A stretch of 56,834 nt of DNA from Chloroflexota bacterium (GTDB lineage Bacteria; Chloroflexota; UBA6077; FW602-bin22; JAMCYS01), in the NCBI GenBank assembly GCA_023473795.1, contig JAMCYS010000154.1, positions 21,861 through 78,694 on the forward strand, in the 5' to 3' direction. Each line of letters opens with the position of its first letter. Position 1 is the stretch's first letter. The translations under genes and the position numbers were made by a program. A model generated the notes under the pieces. The model had not been told where the DNA came from. It saw only the letters and a program-made list of their open reading frames with translations, and made no database searches. Below are positions 44,274-53,280 of this stretch, piece by piece.

Positions 44274-45686
44274 CTAGCGCAGCGATGACGGCAGAATGTT
44301 CAGCTGCTCGCGGTACTTGGCCACCGTGCGGCGGGCGACGTGGATGCCCACGTTGTCCAGCTTCGCCGCAATCTCCTGGTCGGTCAGCGGCGTCTTCTCG
44401 GAGACGATCAGCTCCTTGATGACATCTTTCACGCTGAGAGAGGCGGTGAAGAAGTCGCTGAACGGTATGACCCGCCCATCAGGCAACATCACGTACTTGG
44501 AGGCCGTCGCCCGGCTGACGGTCGATTCGTGCATGCCAAGATGCTGAGCCACCTGCGCCCGAGTCAGAGGGCGTAGATGGCGAATGCCCAGGTCGAGGAA
44601 TTCCCTCTGCTCGTCGACGATGGTAGTGGTAATCCGTTGGATGGTCTGGCGGCGCTGGTTTATGTTGGCGATGAACAGCTTGGCCCGCGAGACGTACTGC
44701 TGGATGTGCCGGCGCTCCTCCTCTGAGAAGCGCTCGTTGCCGTGCTCCAGTTCGGCCGACAGCTGGTTGTAAATCGGGCTCAGGCGAAGGACGAAGCGCT
44801 TCGACTCCACTACATCAACCTCGTAGCCGTCCTCACCCTTCTTGATAATGACGTCGGGCATAACATACGTGGAGATAGGCTCATTGCGGCCGGGTTCCGG
44901 CACGCTGTCGCCCTGGGCCGGATACGGGTTCAGGTGGTGCTTGATGAAGTCCCACACGTCCGCGACCTCGTCGGAGGAGATGCCCATTTCGCTGGCAATG
45001 CGACCGAACTTGTGCTCCCCCAGCTGGGTCAGGTGCTTCTTGATTACCTCGCGCGCGTTGGCGTGAGTGATCCCCTGCTCCTCCAGGTAGTCGAGCTGGA
45101 TAAGCAGGCACTCGCGCAGGTCGCGGGCGCCAATGCCGATCGGGTCGAGGGACTGCAGGTGCCGAAGGACCAGCTCCACGCGGGACTTGTCGGTGTCGAA
45201 AAGCTCGGCGGCCTCCTGCACCGAGGCGCGCAGATAACCATTTTCGTCTAGATTGCCCACCAGAAACTCGGCGATGGGCATGTCTTCGCCCGGCAGCAGC
45301 GACTGCAACTCCGTCAGCAGACGCTCGGGCAGCGTCATCTGCGCCGCCACCTGAGTCAAGGGGTCGAAATCGTCGTCGCCGGAGGCAGAGAGCCCATGAG
45401 TGGGCACGTAGTCTTCAGGTACCTCGGACTGTTCGTTCCGAGACTCATCCGTCGCCTTACGCTCGGCCAGGCAGTGAGGGCAGACGTTCCCTTCCATATT
45501 GCCGCCGCAGACCGGGCACCTGCTGGCCTCCACCATTTCCATGGCAGGGTTTTCGGAGAGTTCTTGCTGGACGGCCTGCTGCAGTTCCAGCGACGACAGC
45601 TCGAGGATGTAACTGGCGGCCACCAGACGGGGCGACACCTTCATCTGTTGCTGCTGGCTGGCATCCTGGCTCAGATCCATATCCAT
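44274..45686 (-). CDS. rpoN: sigma-54 factor with zinc-ribbon insertion
   Basis: 470 residues. Region I (about 10-50) has the Gln/Leu-rich activator-interaction segment. Core-binding region (about 110-300) and the DNA-binding part with LTRAQVAQHLGMHESTVSRA and the RpoN box ARRTVAKYRE (near 455) are complete. Between regions I and III sits CPVC...CPHC (Cys 57, 60, 69, 72), a treble-clef-like zinc ribbon not seen in E. coli RpoN. Starts at -24/-12 promoters only with an AAA+ activator; none is in the window. Ends one gene after a REC-GGDEF-like gene. Confidence 0.93.
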   Translation of the reverse strand: MDMDLSQDASQQQQMKVSPRLVAASYILELSSLELQQAVQQELSENPAMEMVEASRCPVCGGNMEGNVCPHCLAERKATDESRNEQSEVPEDYVPTHGLSASGDDDFDPLTQVAAQMTLPERLLTELQSLLPGEDMPIAEFLVGNLDENGYLRASVQEAAELFDTDKSRVELVLRHLQSLDPIGIGARDLRECLLIQLDYLEEQGITHANAREVIKKHLTQLGEHKFGRIASEMGISSDEVADVWDFIKHHLNPYPAQGDSVPEPGRNEPISTYVMPDVIIKKGEDGYEVDVVESKRFVLRLSPIYNQLSAELEHGNERFSEEERRHIQQYVSRAKLFIANINQRRQTIQRITTTIVDEQREFLDLGIRHLRPLTRAQVAQHLGMHESTVSRATASKYVMLPDGRVIPFSDFFTASLSVKDVIKELIVSEKTPLTDQEIAAKLDNVGIHVARRTVAKYREQLNILPSSLR

Positions 45687-45698
45687 TGCGTACCACTC

Positions 45699-46622
45699 CT
45701 ACCTTCTCCGGTCGACATAGTAGGCACTACCGGCGACGCTCTTAGCCTTTGCCTTCACCTCAGCCGCTAGTGTGCCCACCATGCCAACGCTGTCGACCGG
45801 CTTGTATCTGTTCGTCACTACGCCGATGCTGACACTGGCGATCGGGAATCGGGTCGTACGGCCCTGGCGATCAGCGCCCAGAATGTAGCCGCGAGCCAGA
45901 TCCTCGGGTGAATAGAAACGTGTCACGTCCCGGTCGAAGCGACGGATAATTTCCTGGCAGACGCTTTCGGCCTTGTCGGCCGGTACGACGACGACGAAGT
46001 CGTCGCCTCCGATGTGGCCCAAGAAGGTCAGTTCGCTGCCCACACTGTCGGTCACCTCACGCAGGACTCTGGCCAGCGACTTGATCAGTTCGTTGCCCCG
46101 CACGAAGCCGTAAGCGTCGTTGACCGACTTGAAACCGTCCACGTCGACGTAGAGTATAGCCCATTTCTGGGTTCGGCCGGACACTAGCTGGCCAACCGCA
46201 CGTTCTATGAGGGTGTTGCCAGGCAGGCCGGTCAGCTCGGAAAGCAGGCCCAGCTCCACGTGGCGCAACTGCGTGCGGATGCGCGCCAGCAGTTCCTGCA
46301 GATTGAAAGGTTTAGTAAGATAATCGTCTGCCCCCATGGCCAGGGCCTCTACCTTGTCGCCCACGTTCTGCCGTGCGGTGAGCATGATGATGGGAATGTA
46401 GATGGTCCTCATGGTACCGCGCAGGCGGCGGCAGACGGCAAAACCATCCATGTCGGGTAGCATCACGTCTAGGAGCAGGAGGTGCGGCTGGTAGCGGAGG
46501 GTCATCTCCACCGCTTCTCGACCGGTGGAGGCAACCAGAGTCTCATAGCCCTCGGAGCGAAGGAACGTGTCCAGCAATTCTAGAATGTAGGCTTCATCGT
46601 CGACGATTAGTATCCTGCTCAT
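45699..46622 (-). CDS. response regulator with GGDEF-like (GGDDF) domain
   Basis: 307 residues: receiver (1-120; D-site LLLLDVMLPDMDG, K in YLTKPFNLQEL) and a GGDEF-type domain (about 130-305). The active-site motif is GGDDF, Glu to Asp, and no RxxD I-site precedes it, so cyclic-di-GMP synthesis may be weak or absent. PleD-like layout without the second receiver. Twelve bases before rpoN, so likely coexpressed with it. The ATG has a weak ribosome site. Confidence 0.85.
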   Translation of the reverse strand: MSRILIVDDEAYILELLDTFLRSEGYETLVASTGREAVEMTLRYQPHLLLLDVMLPDMDGFAVCRRLRGTMRTIYIPIIMLTARQNVGDKVEALAMGADDYLTKPFNLQELLARIRTQLRHVELGLLSELTGLPGNTLIERAVGQLVSGRTQKWAILYVDVDGFKSVNDAYGFVRGNELIKSLARVLREVTDSVGSELTFLGHIGGDDFVVVVPADKAESVCQEIIRRFDRDVTRFYSPEDLARGYILGADRQGRTTRFPIASVSIGVVTNRYKPVDSVGMVGTLAAEVKAKAKSVAGSAYYVDRRR

Positions 46623-46814
46623 CCCAGCCAGCGGGCGGATTAGTTGGTCGACGGGGCCGGTCGGCCAAGGCCGCGGCTCGCTCCACGTCGCCTCCCCGCC
46701 TAGCAGCGGGCCACGTCGTTCAATTTCCCTAGGCAGGAAAAGCCAAGAACGTGAGCGCAGGAAACGTGCCAAACCAGGCTGACAGGCGGGGGAAGCACTG
46801 CGGGAGTGGAAACG

Positions 46815-46856
46815 ACGAGGCAGCCGCCCGCCATCAGGAACGTTCGGCTGCCTCGT
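46815..46856 (-). terminator. hairpin after the 79-aa zinc-ribbon gene
   Basis: 12-bp perfect arms (ACGAGGCAGCCG / CGGCTGCCTCGT) with an 18-nt loop, followed on the minus strand by CGTTTCC. Confidence 0.5.
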
Positions 46857-46896
46857 AGGCAATTCGCGTTAGCAGGACCCAGGGCCAGGCTGCTGG

Positions 46897-47136
46897 CTAC
46901 ACCTCGGCCCGGTTGTTGAATCGCGCCCGCACGGGTACCATCTGCCCGTTGTTGATCGGCTCGTTGATGTAGATGTCGCCGTTGCGGATCTTGAGGTTGA
47001 AGCCGCAGCTCGGATTGGTGCAAACCCAGGCTTTGTAGTGAATGGCCGCTCCCTGGCTGCCAAAATCGGAGAGTGGCACCAGATCACCATTGTTACAGCG
47101 GCGGCAGCGTGGCAGATTGAGATTGTCGACGCCCAT
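46897..47136 (-). CDS. small zinc-ribbon protein
   Basis: 79 residues with CRRC and, later, CTNPSC, forming a four-cysteine zinc site, then a short beta-rich tail (NLKIRNGDIYINEPINNGQMV). I do not recognise a named family. ATG behind GGGGAGGAG and its own promoter (47473-47501) and terminator, so it is a real, well-expressed gene. May bind nucleic acid, but this is a guess. Confidence 0.75.
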   Translation of the reverse strand: MGVDNLNLPRCRRCNNGDLVPLSDFGSQGAAIHYKAWVCTNPSCGFNLKIRNGDIYINEPINNGQMVPVRARFNNRAEV

Positions 47137-47472
47137 TACAAATTCTCCTCCCCTCCCCTGTCGGGTGAGACGTAGTCACCGTCGCCCGGCTCAGCCTGAG
47201 CGACAACAACCCGGCTCGCAATTGCGAGCTGGCGCTGCCTCTACCCCCAAATTCCCCCAGAAGAGCGGACACCTCCGCAACTTGGCGTCGCCAACCACAT
47301 CGAGAGCGCAATCCGGAACGGGATCTCCCGGTGTGCTGATTGCCCCCGCTCCTGTCGCACCGGAACGGTGCGGCCGGCCCCCAACTAAGAAGCCAACACA
47401 ACGACAGGGAATGTTCCAGCCTTCCCGTCGAAGCTAACTCACGTCGTGGGTACTCGGATGCAATCTGCTTCG

Positions 47473-47501
47473 ATGGTAACATAGGGCATGGTGCTTGTCA
47501 A
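47473..47501 (-). promoter_or_regulatory. promoter of the 79-aa gene
   Basis: Minus strand TTGACA (47501-47496), 17-bp spacer, TACCAT (47478-47473). The leader is over 300 nt; nothing else is evident in the 426-bp gap 47137-47562. Confidence 0.6.
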
Positions 47502-47562
47502 CGCCGGCAAGCCGAGCAGTCGAGCCTGCGCTCATCTGCCGAGGCAAATGCTTGCTGGGCGA

Positions 47563-47760
47563 TTAGCTCTGCCTTGAGTCGCCGTCGGCTTGATCTTGCG
47601 AGACCGCGAGCCGACCGAACATCGCTCGGTGGTTGAGGGCGTTGAGGATGACGTAGGCCGCGACCGCGTAAGCGATCGTATGGCCGCGGTCGAAGCCTAG
47701 ATAGAGGTAGCCCACAAGGGCCAGAAGGAAAGAGGTACACGCGTAAAGCAGCGCACGCAC
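47563..47760 (-). CDS. small two-helix membrane protein
   Basis: 65 residues from GTG 47760: LLYACTSFLLALVGYLYLGF and TIAYAVAAYVILNALNH are membrane helices, with a charged C-terminal tail. The beginning (RALLYACTSFLL) resembles that of the holin-like protein at 53281. An outer TTG at 47838 adds a 26-residue soluble stretch and has no ribosome site. No family recognised. Confidence 0.55.
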   Translation of the reverse strand: MRALLYACTSFLLALVGYLYLGFDRGHTIAYAVAAYVILNALNHRAMFGRLAVSQDQADGDSRQS

Positions 47761-47877
47761 ATGGCGTTCCCGCTCAGCTGCAGCCGGGTTTCCAGACAAA
47801 GTCGCCTGCCTCCGCGGGGCCAACTCCCCGGCACCCAACTGCCGGGTGGGAGTGCCAGCGTCTCCGCCGGCAGGCGC

Positions 47878-47883
47878 ATTATA
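47878..47883 (-). promoter_or_regulatory. extended -10 for the small membrane protein gene
   Basis: Minus strand TGATATAAT (TGn plus perfect TATAAT). Confidence 0.6.
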
Positions 47884-47900
47884 TCACACCTCTGCGTGGT

Positions 47901-48602
47901 TTACGCAGCCACATTCAAGTCTTCTTGCACCTCCACCACGCCGTCCACGCGCGCCGCCACCCCCTCCGCCGCTTCGGCATCCTCTAGTGAAGCCACCGTG
48001 CCCCGCAAATAGACGATGCCGTTGCGCACCGTGACGCCTACGCTCAGATCGGTGGTTTGGCCATCTTCCGCCAGTTCGCGCCGCACGTCGTCGGCGATCT
48101 CCTCATCCCCGCGGGCGATGCTGGAGAACGGGGGTTCGCTAGGGCTCTGATCCGCCGTCGCGGTGGGCGCGAATCCGCCCACGATATCGTAGCCCTGCTC
48201 TTGCTCGCCCCGCGGCCGGATTACCGTGTCCGTCGGCGGGAAGAAGGGCTCGGCCTCAGAGATGGCCTCCATCACGTCGGTCGTGCCTTGCTCATCATTG
48301 AAGTCGTACTCAGTGCCCTCATAGGTGATATCGGTACCCTCCTCCGACAGCTCGGCCGGCCGCTCGGGATGGTAGATCAAGTGCGCGCCGTCGACCGGCA
48401 CTAGGTCCAGAACCGTCTCGTCTTTGACTTCCCGCACCCCGGGTAAATTGCGCACGGCCGCCAGCATCTCCTGGTGCTGCTCCTCGGTTTCTACCGCACC
48501 GACGAGGCGCACAACCCCGTCCTTCACTTCCCCATAGACATCGGGCGAGGGGTACGCGGCCAGCAACGAGTCGATGTTCATTTGCAGCTCAGCGTCGTCC
48601 AA
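47901..48602 (-). CDS. protein with two BON domains
   Basis: 233 residues: BON 1 (about 7-65), an acidic linker of about 100 residues, BON 2 (about 168-232; GVTVRNGIVYLRGTVAS). BON domains bind membranes or large molecules. No signal peptide, so it is probably cytoplasmic or membrane-associated from inside. TTG 48602 is a tentative start; ATG eight codons later is also possible. Confidence 0.8.
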   Translation of the reverse strand: MDDAELQMNIDSLLAAYPSPDVYGEVKDGVVRLVGAVETEEQHQEMLAAVRNLPGVREVKDETVLDLVPVDGAHLIYHPERPAELSEEGTDITYEGTEYDFNDEQGTTDVMEAISEAEPFFPPTDTVIRPRGEQEQGYDIVGGFAPTATADQSPSEPPFSSIARGDEEIADDVRRELAEDGQTTDLSVGVTVRNGIVYLRGTVASLEDAEAAEGVAARVDGVVEVQEDLNVAA

Positions 48603-48738
48603 AGTGGCCCCCTGATTTCGTATTGGCGGCGGATTGGCGAGTGCGGGGCGCAGGAACTATGCCAACAGCCGACCGTCCTACCAGTTTGGCGCGGCAACGC
48701 GATCCCCGGCGCCCGCCCGGGACCTGGCCGCGCGCTTG

Positions 48739-48768
48739 TTGACACCTCCTTGGCGACCGGCCTACAAT
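48739..48768 (+). promoter_or_regulatory. promoter of SDR-DUF362 pair
   Basis: TTGACA (48739-48744), 18-bp spacer, TACAAT (48763-48768). Confidence 0.7.
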
Positions 48769-48840
48769 AGCCGCCGAGTTGGACAGGCAAATCCGCGGTC
48801 GGCGCTACCGCACCCGAGAGGACGTGGAGGCAAGCAAGCG

Positions 48841-49605
48841 TTGATCCTGGACAAGTTGAGCCTCGCGGGCAAAGTCGCGCTGGTCACAGGCAGCAGCGCC
48901 GGACTGGGGCGCGGCATCGCTCTGGCCCTGGCCCAGGCCGGCGCCGACCTGGCATTAGTGGCGCGGCGCGAGGCTCAACTGCGCGAGACGGCCGGGGAGG
49001 TCGAGGGCTACGGCCGGCGCGCCCTCGTCTTGCCGGCAGATGTAACCGATGCCGCGCAAGTGCGCGGACTGGTCGACTCGACGCTCGGCGAGTACGGGGG
49101 CATCGACATTCTCTGTAACGCGGCTGGGGCCAACCGGCGTCTGCCGCTGCTGGAGATGAGCGAAGCGGACTGGGATGCCATACTGAGCGCCAACCTCAAG
49201 TCCGTGTTCTTGGTCTCGCAGTCCGTAGCCAAGCATATGGTCACCCGCCAGCGGGGCAAGATAATCAACATCTGTTCTCTGACGACGGTCATTGGCATCG
49301 AGAACATCGCCGCCTACGGCGCCAGCAAGGGCGGTGTGGCGCAGCTGACCAAGGGTATGGCGGTGGAATGGGCAAAGTACCATCTCAACGTCAACGCCAT
49401 AGGGCCAGGCTATTTCCACACCCACCTCACCGACGCCGTCTTCGCCGACCCTGCCAGAGCGGCCTGGGTGCGCAGTCGCATTCCCTTTGGCAAGGAAGGC
49501 GTGCCCGAGGACCTGGCAGGTGCGGCCGTCTACTTGGCTTCGGAAGCCTCAGACTACGTGACGGGGCAGATCATATTCGTGGATGGCGGTTGGCTGGCGG
49601 GATAG
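48841..49605 (+). CDS. short-chain dehydrogenase/reductase
   Basis: 254 residues. Rossmann TGSSAGLGRG, NAAG, and the catalytic Ser with YGASKGG (Tyr/Lys). The ending TGQIIFVDGGW is typical of gluconate-5-dehydrogenase-like enzymes. Substrate unknown. TTG 48841 with GTGGAGG upstream is the best start; longer frames reach into the promoter. Followed after 35 bp by the DUF362 gene. Confidence 0.9.
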   Translation: MILDKLSLAGKVALVTGSSAGLGRGIALALAQAGADLALVARREAQLRETAGEVEGYGRRALVLPADVTDAAQVRGLVDSTLGEYGGIDILCNAAGANRRLPLLEMSEADWDAILSANLKSVFLVSQSVAKHMVTRQRGKIINICSLTTVIGIENIAAYGASKGGVAQLTKGMAVEWAKYHLNVNAIGPGYFHTHLTDAVFADPARAAWVRSRIPFGKEGVPEDLAGAAVYLASEASDYVTGQIIFVDGGWLAG

Positions 49606-49640
49606 ACCCAGCGCCGGCCGAGAGAACGAAAGGAGAGAGC

Positions 49641-50969
49641 GTGGCATCGACAGTCTATTTCATGGACGACAGAGCGTCGGGGTCCCAGGACAGCCTGGTG
49701 GCGAAGATGCTGGGGCTTTTCGACGAGGCCGGTCTCGCGGAGATGATCCGCCCGCGCGATGTAGTCGCGATTAAGATGCATATGGGCGAGTGGAACAACA
49801 CCGCCTATTTGCGGCCGGTCTATCCGCGGGCGCTGGCCGACAAAGTAAAGAGCCTGGGGGGCATACCCTTCGTCACCGACACCACGACGATGCCCTATGC
49901 CGTCTGGTCCTCGCGCGTGACGGCGGTCGACCATTTGATCACCGATGAGCGCAACGGCTTCACTTCGGGCTCCGTGGGCTGCCCGGTGATTATCGCCGAC
50001 GGCTACTTCGGCACGGACGACGTTCACGTCGACATGCCCGAGGGTCTGGCGCTCAAGGAAGCCTTCGTTTCTACTGCCATCGCTATGGCCGACGTGGTTA
50101 TCATGCTCTCCCACTTCAAGGGTCACGGCGTCGGCGTCATCGGCGGCGCGCTGAAGAACCTTGGTGTGGGCTGCGCCTCCAAGCGAGGCAAGTTCAACCT
50201 GCACGGCTGCGGCGACGCCCGCTACAGTCTGGCCAGTTCCAGCTTCTACCCGGATAAGTGCAAGGGCAGGGACTGCCCCACGTGGGAGCTATGCGACCAA
50301 GTCTGCGCGTTCGGTGCCATTCACATCACAGAGAGCGGGATGGTGTTCGAGCCGGACAAGTGCAAGGGCTGCTTCTCGCATCGCTCGGTCGTCACCTGTG
50401 GCGCTCTGACCCCGCCGAAGGACTGGGGCGAGTTGAACCCAGTGGCTATTGCCGACGCGGCCTATGGCGCCCACAAGGCGATAGGCCACGGTAGGATCGG
50501 CTACATCAACCTGGCCGTCGACATCTCGCCAATGTGCGACTGTATCGGCTACGCCGACCGGCCAATGGTGCCAAACATCGGCGTCTTTGCCTCCAAAGAT
50601 CCGGTGGCGATCGATATGGCCTGCGTGGACGCTGTCACTGCGGCGCCGGGCATTCCCGGCTCAATCACCGAAGCCAAGGGCGTGCACCACCCCGGCGATA
50701 TCAAGCACGACAAATGCTCGTCGATAATGGGCGCCAGCCAGTACATCCAGATCAAGTCAGCCCAGAAGCTGGGGCTGGGCAGCGCAAACTATGAGCTAGT
50801 GAAGATCGACCGGCTACCCTCGGCGCTGCCCTACGTCTTCAATCCAGCGGCGGGCACCGCACCCGAGCCCATCGGCGCCCGCTATTCTCGCGCCTTCAAG
50901 AAGGTGCCTTTCTTCCCGGAGGGCGGCTTCCGTCGACATGCGGATACCGACGTTACCGACCTGCGCTAG
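49641..50969 (+). CDS. DUF362 Fe-S protein
   Basis: 442 residues. N-terminal DUF362 fold (KMHMGEWNNTAYLRP; MLSHFKGHGVGVIGGALKNLGVG) and a central ferredoxin-like insertion with CKGRDCPTWELCDQVC and DKCKGCFSHRSVVTC, which is one classical-looking site plus an incomplete second. The function of DUF362 proteins is not established. GTG 49641 follows AAGGAGAG. Cotranscribed with the SDR gene. Confidence 0.88.
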   Translation: MASTVYFMDDRASGSQDSLVAKMLGLFDEAGLAEMIRPRDVVAIKMHMGEWNNTAYLRPVYPRALADKVKSLGGIPFVTDTTTMPYAVWSSRVTAVDHLITDERNGFTSGSVGCPVIIADGYFGTDDVHVDMPEGLALKEAFVSTAIAMADVVIMLSHFKGHGVGVIGGALKNLGVGCASKRGKFNLHGCGDARYSLASSSFYPDKCKGRDCPTWELCDQVCAFGAIHITESGMVFEPDKCKGCFSHRSVVTCGALTPPKDWGELNPVAIADAAYGAHKAIGHGRIGYINLAVDISPMCDCIGYADRPMVPNIGVFASKDPVAIDMACVDAVTAAPGIPGSITEAKGVHHPGDIKHDKCSSIMGASQYIQIKSAQKLGLGSANYELVKIDRLPSALPYVFNPAAGTAPEPIGARYSRAFKKVPFFPEGGFRRHADTDVTDLR

Positions 50970-51000
50970 GAACGCCCGCTAGCCGACGCTGGTGAGAGGG

Positions 51001-51039
51001 GCGCACGACGACCGAAGGGAACCCTTTCGGGTCGTGCGC
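51001..51039. terminator. bidirectional terminator between DUF362 and the 209-aa gene
   Basis: GCGCACGAC / GTCGTGCGC with an inner CCGAAGGG / CCCTTTCGG arm: a long hairpin between convergent genes, with T-rich sequence after it on the plus strand. Confidence 0.75.
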
Positions 51040-51059
51040 TACCGTCTATCTATTACCTT

Positions 51060-51689
51060 CTAAGCCCCTAGTAGGGGCGCTGCCTCAGGGTGCTGCCGCC
51101 GCATCCTCTCTATGTCCTCCCGAAAGCGGCCCTGGTTGCCCGCCACTGGGAAATGGAGCGGCTCGCGGTCGAGTAGCCGCTCCGCCAGGCCCCACGCCTC
51201 CAGACGCCGCACCAAGGGCCGGTTCGTGCTCTTGACGAGGACCAAGAAAGGCGGCTCGCGCTCCTCGATCTCCCGCCTGAGAAAGGTGCCGCAGTTCTCG
51301 ATCACTCTGTTGGCTACGCTATCGGTCACCTGGTTCACCGGGCAGCGCGCTGCGTCGACGATGGCGAGCCCCCGAGCCGCGAAAGCCCGCAGGTACTCCT
51401 CCTTGCGCTCGTAGTCCCGTGGTCCGTCGGGTGCCAGCCCCAGCGCCCTCGCCATCTCCCAGAACAGTGCCGACGGCACACCCCGCCGGGACCATTCCGG
51501 CACTCTGTAGAAGTAGGCTCCCGAGATGGGCGGGGACTCGGCGAGAAACAGCAGACGCACCTTGGCCGGCAAGAACCGCTCGAACAGCTCTCGGTTGCGC
51601 GGTCGGTATTCCGGCCCGGGCGGCAACAGGCCCTGGCGGTAACAGATGTCGCAGGCGCAGATGGCCCTGCCCAGAGCGCCGTCTCTCAT
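51060..51689 (-). CDS. uncharacterised protein, possible UDG-like fold
   Basis: 209 residues, soluble. N-terminal CACDIC (Cys pair) and a central LLFLAESPPISGAYFYRVP are notable, then an Arg-rich C-terminus with HFPVAGNQGRFRED. The early LxxLAESPP and late HFP motifs recall the paired catalytic loops of uracil-DNA glycosylases, but I cannot claim homology. ATG with GGAGACAAG upstream and a promoter at 51725. Confidence 0.6.
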   Translation of the reverse strand: MRDGALGRAICACDICYRQGLLPPGPEYRPRNRELFERFLPAKVRLLFLAESPPISGAYFYRVPEWSRRGVPSALFWEMARALGLAPDGPRDYERKEEYLRAFAARGLAIVDAARCPVNQVTDSVANRVIENCGTFLRREIEEREPPFLVLVKSTNRPLVRRLEAWGLAERLLDREPLHFPVAGNQGRFREDIERMRRQHPEAAPLLGA

Positions 51690-51724
51690 CTTGTCTCCAT
51701 TATGTCATCTACTCACTGGGGGCG

Positions 51725-51730
51725 ATTGTA
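51725..51730 (-). promoter_or_regulatory. extended -10 of the 209-aa gene
   Basis: Minus strand TGTTACAAT, about 35 nt before the ATG at 51689. Confidence 0.5.
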
Positions 51731-51758
51731 ACACAGCGACTGCGAAGATCAACAAGAA

Positions 51759-51780
51759 ACCCCCGGCGATTGCCGGGGGT
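51759..51780 (-). terminator. rho-independent terminator after yvcK
   Basis: 9-bp perfect stem ACCCCCGGC / GCCGGGGGT, loop GATT, followed on the minus strand by TTCTTGTTG. Confidence 0.85.
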
Positions 51781-51806
51781 GACGTGGGGTCTGGTCGGCG
51801 CGGCGC

Positions 51807-53123
51807 CTACGCGCCCAACTGCGTCAGCTCGCGCGGCTTGGCGGTTGCGGACTGCGAACGGTCATAGTAGATACGCATCAGCGAGGCAGCTAGCTTCTTC
51901 GGCTCGTGGCGCAGGCCATTCTCCGGGTTCACGAGATCGGCCAGGACCACCCGCACGCCCATCGCGTCTGCCTTCGACAGGTCGCCGTTGATCTCCACTG
52001 GCCGCACGTGCGCGTGCGCGGGCAGGACCGCGTTGGGATTGTTGTTGACGAGCATGTAATCGAACAACTGGAAGCCCACGTGATCGGTAAGCACCTGCAG
52101 GTGATCGCTAACATGGAAGTCGTCCGTCTCGCCGGCCTGCGTGGCCACATTGCAGACGTACACCTTAGGGGAGTTCGAGGCACGAATTGCCCGGGCGATG
52201 TCGTCGACGAGCAGGTTTGGCAGGACGCTAGTGTAGAGGCTCCCCGGCCCGACCACGATCAAGTCAGCCTGCAAGATGGCCCGTAAGGCTTCGGGATAGG
52301 CCGCCGGGTGGCTCGGCTGCAGGAAAACGCGTTTGATCCTGCCTTTGCCCGTGTGGCCGATTTCCGACTCACCCTCGACCAGGCCGAGCTCCTCAGTCTC
52401 CGCGGCTAGATCGAGATTGGCCAGGGTGGACGGCAGTATTTGCCCGCGCACTGCCAGAACGCGCGAAGACTCGCGAATGGCTCGCTCGAAGTTCCCGGTT
52501 ATGTCGCTCATGGCCACGATGAACAGGTTGCCGAAACTGTGTCCTTCCAGGCCAGAACCGCCGTTGAATCTGTATTGGAACAGCTTCGTCATCAGCGGCT
52601 CGGCATCGGCCAGAGCGGCGATGCACTGCCGGAAATCGCCCGGCGGGGGCAGTCCGAAGTCAACGCGCAGCCGCCCGGAGGAGCCACCGTTGTCGGCCAC
52701 CGTGACGATGGCGGTGATATTGCTGGTGTATTCCTTCATCCCGCGCAACAGCGTGGACAGACCCGTACCACCACCAATGCAGACGACTTTTGGCCCGCGG
52801 CTCAGCAGGCGCTTCTGGTAGACGATGTCGATGATCTTGTCTTCCCGACCAAGGGGGACGAAGGCCGACAGTAGCGATTTCCCCAGGCGGGCGAACGCGT
52901 ACACGGCGACGCCGACTCCCAGGACAAGGAACAACGCGGCGCGGACGAGTCGCGGAACGAACTGGAGGGTGATGGTACCGACCCACTCGGGAAAAGGCTG
53001 CTCACGGTATACGTTCGTGATAGCGTAGGCGGTTCCCAGACCGAGGAAGATGACCCCCAGCAGAAGAAGCAGCAGCCAACGCTTGACGTGCATACCGGGG
53101 TATAGCCACTTCAAAGAGTCCAT
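51807..53123 (-). CDS. yvcK: YvcK/CofD-like protein with membrane anchor
   Basis: 438 residues. Two N-terminal helices (WLLLLLLGVIFLGLGTAYAI; a second near 55-75) then the CofD-like domain: CIGGGTGLSTLLRGMKEY, VTVADNGGSSGRLR, and HSFGNLFIVAM. In Bacillus the YvcK core is needed for growth on gluconeogenic carbon and for wall synthesis and binds UDP-sugars. No rapZ or whiA neighbour here, unlike in Bacillus. Confidence 0.92.
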   Translation of the reverse strand: MDSLKWLYPGMHVKRWLLLLLLGVIFLGLGTAYAITNVYREQPFPEWVGTITLQFVPRLVRAALFLVLGVGVAVYAFARLGKSLLSAFVPLGREDKIIDIVYQKRLLSRGPKVVCIGGGTGLSTLLRGMKEYTSNITAIVTVADNGGSSGRLRVDFGLPPPGDFRQCIAALADAEPLMTKLFQYRFNGGSGLEGHSFGNLFIVAMSDITGNFERAIRESSRVLAVRGQILPSTLANLDLAAETEELGLVEGESEIGHTGKGRIKRVFLQPSHPAAYPEALRAILQADLIVVGPGSLYTSVLPNLLVDDIARAIRASNSPKVYVCNVATQAGETDDFHVSDHLQVLTDHVGFQLFDYMLVNNNPNAVLPAHAHVRPVEINGDLSKADAMGVRVVLADLVNPENGLRHEPKKLAASLMRIYYDRSQSATAKPRELTQLGA

Positions 53124-53200
53124 ATCCGCTCACCCCTGCCGGTCGGTTCTGTTCGTGGCCCTAAACGCAGTTTGTATGCCACAGACCCCCGGCCGACCGA

Positions 53201-53206
53201 ATTATA
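53201..53206 (-). promoter_or_regulatory. extended -10 of yvcK
   Basis: Minus strand TGCTATAAT, a consensus extended -10. Confidence 0.65.
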
Positions 53207-53280
53207 GCACGCCTCATAGAACTCTGAACGGCTGCCCGGAGACTAATCTACCGTACTTTCGTCCTATTCTTGCCAGCCTA

